From assembly GCA_963797485.1 (NCBI GenBank), contig CAWCPF010000003.1:744001-808000 (forward strand): a stretch of DNA of 64,000 nucleotides, in the 5' to 3' direction. The notes beneath the pieces are model-generated. The model saw only the letters and a program-made list of their open reading frames with translations. It ran no database searches and was not told the DNA's origin. The translations under genes were made by a program, and so were the position numbers. The stretch comes from CAWAND01 sp963797485 (GTDB taxonomy: Bacteria; Chloroflexota; Anaerolineae; Anaerolineales; E44-bin32). Numbering within the stretch: the stretch's first letter is position 1; each line of letters begins with the position of its first letter. Shown piece after piece: positions 54,750 to 64,000 of this stretch.

Positions 54750-56480
54750 ATGAGCCGAAGACGAATTCAAGCCCTGTTTTGCGGAGTGCTGGCCGGAACG
54801 TTTGCGCTGGGGGCGTGCAATTTCACCCCGGCCAGCCAGCCGGTTCGTACCTCACCCGGGCCGACCACTCGGCCCGTGCGCACGCCAACCCAAAGCCCCG
54901 AGCCCCCGTCTGAGCACCGGATTGGCATCCGGACTGTCGAAGGCGTAGGGCAGTTCTACGATCGAGCCACGGGCCAGAGCTTTGTGCCCCGGGGAAACAA
55001 CTACATTCGCCTCGACTCGCAGCCAACAGCCGATGGGAGTTACCAGGTCTACCACTCGGTGTTTGATCCGGGGCTTTACGATCGGCCCGAGATCACGACC
55101 GCCTTCGATCAAATGCAAGCCCTGGGTTACAACAGCGTCCGGGTGTTCATCAGCCAGAATACAATCGGGACGGACGCCGGGCTGAATGAGGCCTACATGC
55201 AGAATGTGATTGACTTTCTGCAGCTGGCGAAGCAGCACGAACTGTTCGTCATGATCACCCAGGATTGGATCCCCGGTGGAGATTACGGCCAGATCTTGAA
55301 CCGGGACTGCTGTCAGACCTTCGCCATGAACAACGTCAATTACATGACACCTGCCGGCTTGCAGGCCAATCTGGCCTATTTCACGGATTTCGTCAGCTAC
55401 CTAATGCAACACGGCGCCCCCATGGACGCCGTGTTCTCATTTGAACTTCGCAATGAAATGTTCTTCGACCTGAACTTTCCTCCCCTATCGATGGACTCGG
55501 GCCAGGTCGAGGCGCTCAATGGCCAGACATACGACATGTCCAAGCCGGGCGACAAGAAGCGCATGGCCGACGAGAACATGCTGGCGTGGATGGACGCCAT
55601 CGTGGATGGCATTCACGCCATCGACCCCACAGCTTTGGTCTCAACCGGGTTCTTCTGGCCGCAGGAGCCCAACCCGGCGCGTATAGGAGATCCGCGCTAC
55701 ATCAATACGGGCCCGGCCATTTGGCAGTCACACCTTGATTTCGTCGATCTTCATGTTTATCCGGGCTCAGAGCTTTCGATGCCGCAGTATGCCGAGAACT
55801 TCGGCATCGACGGCATGCAAGCAAAGCCGCTTCTGATGGGGGAGTTCGGGCTGGCAACGGCTGGAACTTCGTCGGTCGGCCAGGCCGCGTCCACCCTAAT
55901 GAACTGGCAGGTCCAGTCTTGCGACTATGGTTTCGACGGGTGGCTGCTCTGGTCATGGGATATTCACGAGAACAACGACTTCTACAGTGGTGTGAGTGAC
56001 CAAGGCCAAATCGGGCAGGCACTGGCGCCCAACAATCGCCCCGATCCGTGCCAGACGGCCGCACTCGGCTTCTTAGAAAACAACCTCGCCCTTGGCAAAG
56101 CTGTGCGTGTGTCCGGGGCCCTCCCCGGTGAGCCGAAAGAGAACGCCGTCGACGGCACGCCTGCGAATTGGGGGGCGGGCGCCTCGGCGCCCCAGTGGAT
56201 CCAAATTGACCTGGGGCAGGGAACAAGCGTTCAGGAATTCCGGCTGGTCGTGCAGCAGACCCCCGACGGGCCGACCACGCACCAGCTGTACGCCGGGGAC
56301 CGGGAAGACAACCTGCGCCTGGTCCACACGTTCCAGGGAACAACTCAGGACGGACAGGTCCTGTCGTTCACGCCGGATGCGCCTCTTGAAGGCGTGCGTT
56401 TTGTCCGAGTCATGACTGTGAGCAGCCCATCCTGGGTGGCCTGGAAAGAGATCGAGGTCCTTGCCGCCCCATCGCCCTAA
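54750..56480 (+). CDS. Secreted lipoprotein glycoside hydrolase (GH5-like) with F5/8 type C domain
   Basis: A 576-residue lipoprotein (lipobox LGAC after a signal peptide; Thr/Pro linker to about 55). The TIM-barrel catalytic part shows PRGNNYIRL, YNSVRVFISQ, FELRNEMF with the acid/base Glu and LLMGEFGL with the nucleophile Glu, as in clan-A family 5 enzymes. The last 145 residues form a discoidin/CBM32-like domain (NLALGKAVRVSGALPGEPKENAVDG). It probably attacks a beta-mannan, beta-glucan or glycoprotein glycan at the cell surface; substrate is open. Start ATG 54750 precedes the signal directly. Confidence 0.8.
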   Translation: MSRRRIQALFCGVLAGTFALGACNFTPASQPVRTSPGPTTRPVRTPTQSPEPPSEHRIGIRTVEGVGQFYDRATGQSFVPRGNNYIRLDSQPTADGSYQVYHSVFDPGLYDRPEITTAFDQMQALGYNSVRVFISQNTIGTDAGLNEAYMQNVIDFLQLAKQHELFVMITQDWIPGGDYGQILNRDCCQTFAMNNVNYMTPAGLQANLAYFTDFVSYLMQHGAPMDAVFSFELRNEMFFDLNFPPLSMDSGQVEALNGQTYDMSKPGDKKRMADENMLAWMDAIVDGIHAIDPTALVSTGFFWPQEPNPARIGDPRYINTGPAIWQSHLDFVDLHVYPGSELSMPQYAENFGIDGMQAKPLLMGEFGLATAGTSSVGQAASTLMNWQVQSCDYGFDGWLLWSWDIHENNDFYSGVSDQGQIGQALAPNNRPDPCQTAALGFLENNLALGKAVRVSGALPGEPKENAVDGTPANWGAGASAPQWIQIDLGQGTSVQEFRLVVQQTPDGPTTHQLYAGDREDNLRLVHTFQGTTQDGQVLSFTPDAPLEGVRFVRVMTVSSPSWVAWKEIEVLAAPSP

Positions 56481-56504
56481 CGAGCGCACAGACCGCGAAG
56501 GCAC

Positions 56505-56535
56505 ACCGCGCCCACAATCGGGCGCGGTTTCGGTT
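56505..56535 (+). terminator. Terminator after the glycosidase gene
   Basis: ACCGCGCCC (56505-56513) pairs with GGGCGCGGT (56520-56528), followed by TTCGGTTATC. The T-run is weak, but the 9-bp stem is perfect and lies between convergent genes. Confidence 0.6.
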
Positions 56536-56617
56536 ATCTCCAGGTCGGGAGGCGAGGGGTGTCCAGTCAGTCCCGGCGCTCTTCGACTTACTTCCGCGGG
56601 CGGCGCGCAGTTTGCGT

Positions 56618-58697
56618 TCAGGACAAGTCGTTCGAGCCCTCGTCACCGGGGCGGCCGATCCCTTCGGCCTTTGGCTGCGGTTGTTCGCCGTCGCCGGAGC
56701 TGTCCACCCCGGCGGGCGGCGCCATGTGGCGGCCGTCCGCGTCCGTCGATGGGCTGGCAGCCCCGGCGCGCCGGCTGCGCCACTCTTTGACGCTCTCGAG
56801 ATGGAACGGCACGTTGATCACTACAATGTCCCGGTGCATCCCGAGCTCGTGACGCAGCCGCCAGGCCGTCTGGTTGTGCAGCAGGTTTTCCCACAGGGTT
56901 TCGGCCACGAACTCGGGGATGACCACCGTGGTCAACTGGTCGGGAAACTCGTGGTTGTTGGTCCTCTCGATGTAATCCACCAGCGGGCTGATCACATCCC
57001 GGAAGTCATAATCGATGCACACGAGCTTGACCCCGGAGGTGATCTCGGGGAATCGGTGCCAGCGAGTGATGACGTGCTCGCGCATTTCGGGGCTGGTGGT
57101 GATGCACACCGCCCGGACGTCCTTGGAAAGCCGGCGGGCGTAGGTGATGGCCCGCAACGTGCCACGATGGATGTCGGCGATGGGCACGATGACCACGTCG
57201 GCCACCGTCGACAGATCTTCGGTCCGCAGGTCAGCCGTACCCAGGGCGCGGGAGATCTTCTCATAGTGGCGGTGGATGGCCATGAACCCGACCACCTGGA
57301 GCGGGATGGCCAACAGCACGATCCAGGCTCCCTCGTGGAACTTGGTGACTGCCAGCACGATGAAGACCAGCGACGTCGTCACCGAACCGGTCCCATTCAC
57401 CAGCCGCTTCCACCATAGGCCGGTTTCATAGTGGACTTCCGTGATAGCCGTCTTGAGCTTCTCACCCGGCTTCAGATGAGCGATGCGGCCCATCAACTTG
57501 AACATCCCCGCCTGTGACAGGCTGAAGCTCATCATGACGCCCAGCGCGTACAAAGGCAGCATGTTGATCTCGTTGGCATTGAAGACGATCACCAGGACCG
57601 ACGAGACCAACGCCAGGACCAGGATTCCCGAGCTGTAGACCAGCCGATCGCCGCGGTTCTTCATCCAGCGCGGCAGAAAACCGTCTTGGGCCAGGAACGA
57701 CCCCAGCCGCGGGAAATCCTGGAAGCCGGTATTGGCGGCCAGGATCAGGATCAGGGTGGTCGACACCTGCAGCCAGTAGTAAAGCAGCCCGCTGCCCTGC
57801 CACCCGGTGACCAAGTTGTGACAACACGCTTTCGGCCTGGTTGGGGGCCAGACCGAGATGCGTGGACAAAAACGTGATGCCGATGAACAGGGTCATGGCA
57901 ATCACGCCCATGGCCACCATCGTCTTGGCCGCGTTCCTGGACTCGGGCGGCTCAAACGCCTGAACCCCGTCGCTGATGGCTTCGATACCCGTCAGCGCCG
58001 TGCAGCCGCCGGCAAAAGCCCGCAACAGGAGCCAGATGTAAGCAAAGCCCTCCAATGAGTTCGCCGGGGCGAGAATCGGCGGGTTGGCGGCCAGGGGCGC
58101 CGCGCCAAACACGCCGTACAGGCGCACAAGCCCCAGTCCGATGATCACCAGGCCCCCCAGCACGAAGGCATAGGTGGGCAGGGCGAAGATCGTGCCGCTT
58201 TCCCTGATCCCGCGCAGGTTGATCCAGGTGATGAAAGCGATGGCCAGGATGGCCAGGAGCACACGGTGAGCTTCCAGGTCCGGGAAGGCCGACGTGGTCG
58301 CCCGCACGCCGGCCGACACCGAAACGGAGACGGTCAACACGTAGTCGGTCATCAAAGAGCCGGCGGCCACCAGGGAGGGCAACGCGCCAAGGTTATCTCT
58401 CGCCACCCGGTACGAACCGCCACCCATCGGGTAGTGCATGATGGTTTGGGTGTAGCTGAAGACTACCAGCAGGACGAGCGCCGCCACGGCCAGGGCCAGC
58501 GGCAGGGTGCGGGCCAGGCCAGCCGAGCCGAGCACGACCAGGACGGTCATGATGGCTTCGGTGGCGTAGGCGTTGCTGCTGATCGGGTCCGAAGCGAAGA
58601 CCGCCAGGGCCCGCACCTTGTCCAACCGTTCGTGGATTTCCATGCTGCTGGGGAAGGGCTTGCCGATGAGGTAGCCCTTAATCAATTCGATACCCAT
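56618..58697 (-). CDS. APC-superfamily amino acid/polyamine permease (frameshifted)
   Basis: A transporter of about 690 residues with some 12 membrane helices: RLDKVRALAVFASDPISSNAYATEAIMTVL near the N-terminus, FTWI-type and GIEAISDGVQAF segments in the middle. A frame change near 57795-57815 links HRVAG to GSGLLYYWLQVSTTLILILAANTGFQDFPRL. The C-terminal 230 residues are a cytoplasmic domain (VADVVIVPIADIHRGTLRAITYARRLSKDVRAVCI), the usual extension of this group. The start abuts the palindrome at 58698-58715, with no ribosome site. Confidence 0.85.
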
Positions 58698-58715
58698 TTG
58701 TGAAGTTCTTCACCA
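58698..58715. promoter_or_regulatory. 18-bp palindrome, Rex/CRP-like (TTGTGAA-N4-TTCACCA)
   Basis: Immediately upstream of the permease start codon, in the place where a ribosome site would be. One arm mismatch to consensus. Confidence 0.6.
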
Positions 58716-58920
58716 ATCAACAGGCGGCATCTGATGGGCCGCCTGCGGCTTCATTGTCTTAGGATTCGGTGTCGGGTCTGGCCCTGTGCCGGGGCGTATT
58801 CTACCATCCCAGCCCGGTGCCGGAGGCAGGACAGCCGCCGCCGGCGGGAGCATTCGTTACAATCGGCGGCGGTCATCCGCCCAAGCCACCGAGGCATGCA
58901 ACCGGACCCATAAATCACCC

Positions 58921-59367
58921 TCCTCACCTGGCAAGCCTGGCCGCAGCCAGCGGCGTCAGCTTGAGCCGCGACCTCAAGCTGGTCACCATCACTATGATCG
59001 GTGTGAGCGGCATGATCGGGGCCGGGATTTCCGTGCCGACCGGCTCGGCCGCCGGCGCCGCCGGTCCGGCCCTGGTCGTAGCCTTTTCCTCAATGGGGTG
59101 GTGGTGTCGTACGCCGAGCTCGGCTCCACCTTTGCGGAAGCCGGAGGGGGCTACGCTTGGGTGAAGGAGGCACTTGGAGGCGCACAGGGTTTCATCTCCG
59201 GCTGGATGGACTGCTTTGTCTATTCGGGGGCCGGCCGCCCGTGCGGCCTGGGCTTCGGGAGCTTCGCCTCGCTTCCATTCTGCTCTAATGCCTGGGCGTA
59301 CCCGACTCTCCACTCGGCCATGCGCCAGTGCATCCTTGACACCACGCAGCCGAGGCGCGTGAATTAA
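58921..59367 (+). pseudogene. Truncated APC permease N-terminus
   Basis: SRDLKLVTITMIGVSGMIGAGI and, after a frame change near 59085-59095, NGVVVSYAELGSTFAEAGGGYAWVKEAL and FISGWMDCFVYSG match the first three helices of an APC permease. Then the match decays and the frame ends at 59367; the remaining nine helices are absent. Unlike most broken genes here, this one is truly truncated. It is not a copy of the neighbouring permease. Confidence 0.65.
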
Positions 59368-59401
59368 CCTGGATGGCTGTGTTTCGGGAACAGGAGCCGG
59401 C

Positions 59402-60328
59402 TTAGCTGCCGGAGGGTGGGCCAAGCACCAGCGTCCCCCAGGTCGTGGTGTTCGTCAGCACACGGCTGGACACGCCGGAGACCATCGACTGCTGAACCGA
59501 CGTGCCTGCGGTGTCATTGTCGGAGATGGAGAGCACAAAGCCGTAATGCCGGTTTGACACTGGATTGACGCCAAAGACAGCCCACGGAAACCGCACTTCA
59601 AGGTTGTAGCCCGCATCGGACTTCATGGCTTTCACATCGGCCGTGGTCAGGGCGGCTTCCTGGTTGGCAGGGAACCAGCGATAAGCAGACGGGGGCAGGC
59701 TGCCAAAGTTGCCCGGGGACATGCCAATCTGGAAATCGTCTTCCGAGAGCGGCTGTGTGTTGAAATCCCCCAACAAATCTGCGTCGAAAAGCAGCTCCGC
59801 GCTGTCCCCCTTGAAAAGCGTCCGTCCGCTGGCAACCTGGACGAACTTATCGTCTGTGACGCGAATCGCCAGATACAGATTGGCGCTGTCCCAGCCCACC
59901 GAATAGGTCGCCGAGCAGTCCGCCCCTCCGGTCCAGGAGGAAGCCCCAAACACGATCTGGTTGGCGCTGTACACGTTGCCGGTCCAGTCGCTCAGGTCGC
60001 CGTCGATCGCCGGCGGGCTGCTCAGGAAGTCGGCTGTGACTGGCAGACCGTTGGGGCGCACGTCGGACGCAGCCGGCTGGGTGCCGGGTGCTGGCTGGGT
60101 GGCGGACACCTCCGGCGTGTCGGTCTGCACGATGATGTTGGTCACCGCCGGGGTGGGCGGAGGTTCTGTCGTCGCCGCCGGGCTGGCGGTCGGGGCGAAG
60201 ATGGCCGTCAGGGTCAGGTTGGGTGTCGGGAAAGAAAACGGGGTTGGAGAGGCGGCTCCCGGGAGCGTGCAAGCCGAAAGCACCAACGCCAAGAGGGGCC
60301 ACGAAAGCTTGCGCATCGAATGGGCCAT
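59402..60328 (-). CDS. Secreted lipoprotein with CBM9-like (DOMON-type) domain
   Basis: A 308-residue protein: signal peptide with lipobox LSAC, a Thr/Pro/Ala linker (about 25-95) and a C-terminal carbohydrate-binding-module-9-like domain. AIDGDLSDWTGNVY opens the domain and YLAIRVTDDKFVQ, GDSAELLFDADLLGDF and EVRFPWAVFGV follow. Such domains bind sugar ends or heme. A TAGAAT -10 box lies near 60372-60377. No partner gene is linked. Confidence 0.8.
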   Translation of the reverse strand: MAHSMRKLSWPLLALVLSACTLPGAASPTPFSFPTPNLTLTAIFAPTASPAATTEPPPTPAVTNIIVQTDTPEVSATQPAPGTQPAASDVRPNGLPVTADFLSSPPAIDGDLSDWTGNVYSANQIVFGASSWTGGADCSATYSVGWDSANLYLAIRVTDDKFVQVASGRTLFKGDSAELLFDADLLGDFNTQPLSEDDFQIGMSPGNFGSLPPSAYRWFPANQEAALTTADVKAMKSDAGYNLEVRFPWAVFGVNPVSNRHYGFVLSISDNDTAGTSVQQSMVSGVSSRVLTNTTTWGTLVLGPPSGS

Positions 60329-60572
60329 GGGGGCCTCCGGAGCAGTCCGACCTCGGTCTTGTCTGGACAGATTCTAGCCTGAATTTAGACCAAAACATGG
60401 GCCCGGATGGACGTGAGCACAAAGGGAGACGGGTGGGGCTACCGGCCGGTCGTCCTCGCTGCCCCAGCACGGGTCCCCAAAGGCTCCTTGGGACCTGAAC
60501 GTGCCCGCCGTGTCCGGGACGCCCTCACCCCGAGCCTTTTTCAACGCCCGTTGGAGCATCAAGCCGTGGGGA

Positions 60573-61851
60573 TCAGACCGGCGCCCACACCGTGAGATAT
60601 CCGGCGATGATACCGACGACGAGCAGGGCCGCGAAGGTCCAAGCCATGGTGCGGCGAAGGAGGGCGCTTCCCAAGAACATCCCCAGCACGGCTTTCTCAG
60701 CCGTGTTGACCAGGGACGCCAGCCAGATGGCGCCGGCCGCGGCCTGGGGGGTGACATTGCCGGTGGCGGCCAGCCCCGAAGCGCTCAAGGTGACCGAATC
60801 GACCCCCACAAGGCCGCTCAGCCCGCTGGCCACGAACAGGCCGGCGGTGCCGAATGCGGCGCTGGCCGCCTTGACCACCAACAGCACGACCGTGAAGAGC
60901 ACGGCAAAGCCCAGGGCCGTGGACAGTCGCAAGGGGTTTGGCAGATCAACCGGGATGGCCGGGGTCTGCGGGCGTCGGCGCCAAAGCCAGGCCGCCAGCA
61001 GAACGCTGGCGACAAACATGAGTACGAACGGGAACCACAGTTGGCTGAGGAGGCTGGGACTGACCACCAACACCTCCGCCACCTGGCGCGGGAGCATGAT
61101 GGCCGAGGCCAGCAGGATGGCGACGGCGGAGGCCGGCGAAAGGCCCGGGTCTTCGCGGCTTTGCCCGGCAAAGCTGACGGTGGCGGCCGTACTGCTGACC
61201 AGGCCGCCGAAGGCGCCCGCCAGGCTAGTGCCGCGCTCCGGTCCGAGCACTTTCATTAAGATGTATCCCAGGAAATTCATCCCGGAGACAAAGACCACCA
61301 ACAGCCAGATAACGAACGGATTCAGTACGCCGAGAGGATCAAGGGCACGGTTAGGCAGCAGCGGCAGGATGACGATGGCCAGCAGGCCAAATTCCAGCGT
61401 GGCGCGTAGATCGGCGATGGTCATGCGGCGGGCTATATCGTGCAGAGGGAATTTCAGAGTTCAGCAGCAGGGCCGTCACGACGGCCAGAGCGGCGGCGAT
61501 CTCAACATGCCCCCAAATCACCAGCGCGCCGAGCATTGGGGTCAGCAGCGCCACGATCTCGGTCGTGATCCCCCCCGATTCGCCGCGCAGCGCGGTGGCG
61601 ATGCGCGACCCGGAAAGCAGCAGGGCGTAGCCGCCATAGGCGATCATGAAGGTCGTAGGGGTGGTCAAAGTGGCAGCGTACGCCGCCACAGCGCCAAACA
61701 AGGCAATGAAGGAAAAGGTGCGGATGCCGGCGAAGCCGCGCTCGGTGGCATGCTGCTGCACGAATTCGCGTTCGATGCCAATCAGCGCGCCGATCAGGAT
61801 GGCGGCGCCAAAGCGCCACCAGGGTTCGATGTCGAAGAAAGATCCCATCAT
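60573..61851 (-). CDS. MgtC/DUF4010 membrane protein (frameshifted)
   Basis: The first 140 residues (FDIEPWWRFGAAILIGALIGIEREF, ERGFAGIRTFSFIALFGAVAA) are an MgtC domain and the rest is DUF4010 (GPERGTSLAGAFGGLVSSTAATVSF, ASAVAILLASAIMLPRQV). One extra T near 61446 joins them as NSEIPLHDIARRMTIADL. The total is about 425 residues and twelve helices. MgtC proteins are linked to magnesium limitation and virulence; the function of the DUF4010 combination is not known. Confidence 0.85.
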
Positions 61852-61942
61852 CACTCCGCTTTTACGATTGCCGCCGGCCGCCTGGCCCGCACCCACGAAC
61901 GGTCCACAGGGTGCCAGGCAGGGCCGAATCGTTGCCGCCGAG

Positions 61943-62026
61943 TGGGGCGGGTGGGAGTCGAACCCACACGCTCTTGCGAGCAGAGGATTTTAAGTCCCCG
62001 GCGTCTGCCAATTCCGCCACCGCCCC
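61943..62026 (-). tRNA. tRNA-Leu (anticodon TAA)
   Basis: On the minus strand the 84-base gene begins GGGGCGG and ends CCGCCCC plus discriminator A, so the acceptor stem is perfect. The anticodon loop CTTAAAA gives anticodon TAA (reads UUA). The long variable arm CTGCTCGCAAGAGC marks a class II tRNA, and GGGTTCGACTCCC is the T arm. The CCA end is not encoded. Confidence 0.95.
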
Positions 62027-62059
62027 GGCGACCTAATTCTAGCGGGCTGTGCCCGGGGG

Positions 62060-62590
62060 TCAAGGCGCGGATTGGCTCGGCGCTGGCGGACAAATGTCCT
62101 CAAAGGTCATGGCGTCGAGAGAAGCCGGAATTGCCTGCTCGGTGCCGGAGGCCGCCAGCCACACCCAGGCATCCATGTCTCCGGGCAGCACCTGGCGGCC
62201 GGTGGCGCCCGTCGACGCGTAAACCCAGCCTGCTTCGGGCGAGCGTGAGAAATACGCCCAGTAACGGCATGGGCTGCCCGGCGAGCACTGGCACAGGCAG
62301 CTCTGACCGGGGAAGTCACACCCCTCCCCCTGAACCTGGCAGACCATGGCTCCCATCGGATTGCTGGCGTCGAGGCTGATCGGCATGCCCGCCCGCTCGA
62401 GCAGTTCCAGCCCGCTGATTTCTGGCTCGGAGAAGGCCACGCAGGCGGTTTGCACGGAGCCGTCGCCGTGAACCACGGCGAGCGCGGCCCGGTGCATCCC
62501 AGCCTCCGCCGCCGGCGCGCAGCCTGCGGCCGCCAGGCCGAGGGCAGCCCAGCAAAGGGCTCCTCGAAGTTTGTGAAGAAATTCACACAT
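62060..62590 (-). CDS. Secreted lipoprotein with DUF4430-like domain
   Basis: A 176-residue protein: lipoprotein signal with AAAGC, then a domain that resembles DUF4430/transcobalamin C-terminal modules (HGDGSVQTACVAFSEPEISGLELLERAG, CRYWAYFSRSPEAGWVYASTGATG, MDAWVWL). A Cys-rich insert (CQVQGEGCDFPGQSCLCQCSPGSPC) is unusual. In relatives this domain lies by cobalt or cobalamin transport genes, but none is here. The first codons overlap the palindrome at 62571-62588. Confidence 0.7.
   Translation of the reverse strand: MCEFLHKLRGALCWAALGLAAAGCAPAAEAGMHRAALAVVHGDGSVQTACVAFSEPEISGLELLERAGMPISLDASNPMGAMVCQVQGEGCDFPGQSCLCQCSPGSPCRYWAYFSRSPEAGWVYASTGATGRQVLPGDMDAWVWLAASGTEQAIPASLDAMTFEDICPPAPSQSAP
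62571..62588. promoter_or_regulatory. 18-bp palindrome, Rex/CRP-like (TTGTGAA-N4-TTCACAC)
   Basis: Overlaps the first codons of the lipoprotein gene as called, which means the site may be coincidental there or the true start lies further in. One arm mismatch to consensus. Confidence 0.5.
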
Positions 62591-62671
62591 CAATCGCCTG
62601 TCTCCTGGCGGCGGGTCGGCTGGACCGGGGAGTATAGGGGTCAGGCAGGCTGCCCGTCAAGCCCGACAGGC

Positions 62672-62686
62672 CCGCTATGCTATAAT
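62672..62686 (+). promoter_or_regulatory. Extended -10 promoter of secA
   Basis: TATGCTATAAT includes TGN before a perfect TATAAT (62681-62686). The ATG at 62695 is only 8 bases further, about where transcription should start, so the secA mRNA may be leaderless. No ribosome site is seen. Confidence 0.55.
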
Positions 62687-62694
62687 GCCCGCCT

Positions 62695-64000
<1,306 letters not shown>

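Overview
The window is GC-rich bacterial chromosome that fits a Chloroflexota member, probably of the Anaerolineae. The pointers are secreted proteins with long Thr-Pro linkers, a sortase with an LPSTGF motif just before its catalytic domain, RNase Y, L,D-transpeptidases, DUF11 surface domains and many one-gene transcription units. No phage, insertion sequence or CRISPR array was seen. The assignment rests on style and protein families, not on a marker-gene tree.

Layout. 1-2732: end of a molybdenum hydroxylase gene and its selenium/molybdenum cofactor accessory genes (yqeB, fused yqeC-mocA). 2754-5460: a lone receiver protein, then aspS behind a peptide-type attenuator, then a probable 6S RNA. 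5683-6036: palindromic and tandem repeats. 6062-9726: recA, recX, rny. 9785-13446: a response regulator and a pyruvate (or 2-oxoacid) dehydrogenase operon (E1 alpha, E1 beta, E2). 13685-16816: a lipoprotein and trpB2 under a tryptophan T-box. 16938-21123: a frameshifted PPC/DUF11/LPSTG/sortase protein and a PAS-GAF-HD-GYP phosphodiesterase. 21327-42472: accessory metabolism and stress genes (VOC proteins, hydrolases, DinB proteins, LLM oxidoreductase, amidase, NYN nuclease, UbiA prenyltransferase, small membrane proteins). 42636-47443: SCO1, MoeZ, thioredoxin, DUF4395, a CysO-like sulfur carrier, a JAMM peptidase and CysM, i.e. a sulfur-carrier cysteine pathway, behind a leader peptide containing Cys codons. 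47722-53109: membrane metalloprotease-like protein, folP-folK, cell-wall amidase and two L,D-transpeptidases. 53305-64000: thioredoxin-TPR protein, secreted glycosidase, APC transporter, CBM9-like lipoprotein, MgtC/DUF4010 protein, tRNA-Leu and the start of secA.

The most interesting layer is regulatory. Three amino-acid-sensing leaders of two mechanisms occur: an Asn-rich leader peptide plus terminator before aspS (whose product carries the residues of a non-discriminating AspRS), a Cys-containing leader peptide before cysM, and a Trp T-box before trpB2. An 18-bp palindrome close to TTGTGAA-N4-TTCACAA recurs at eight intergenic or gene-start positions and looks like the operator of a Rex- or CRP/FNR-type regulator. 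A different palindrome lies just downstream of the recA promoter.

About seventeen genes, including recA and secA, are broken by one or a few single-base indels that restore conserved protein when corrected. I read most of these as consensus errors in the assembly rather than gene decay. Spans are given across the shift, with the shift position stated.
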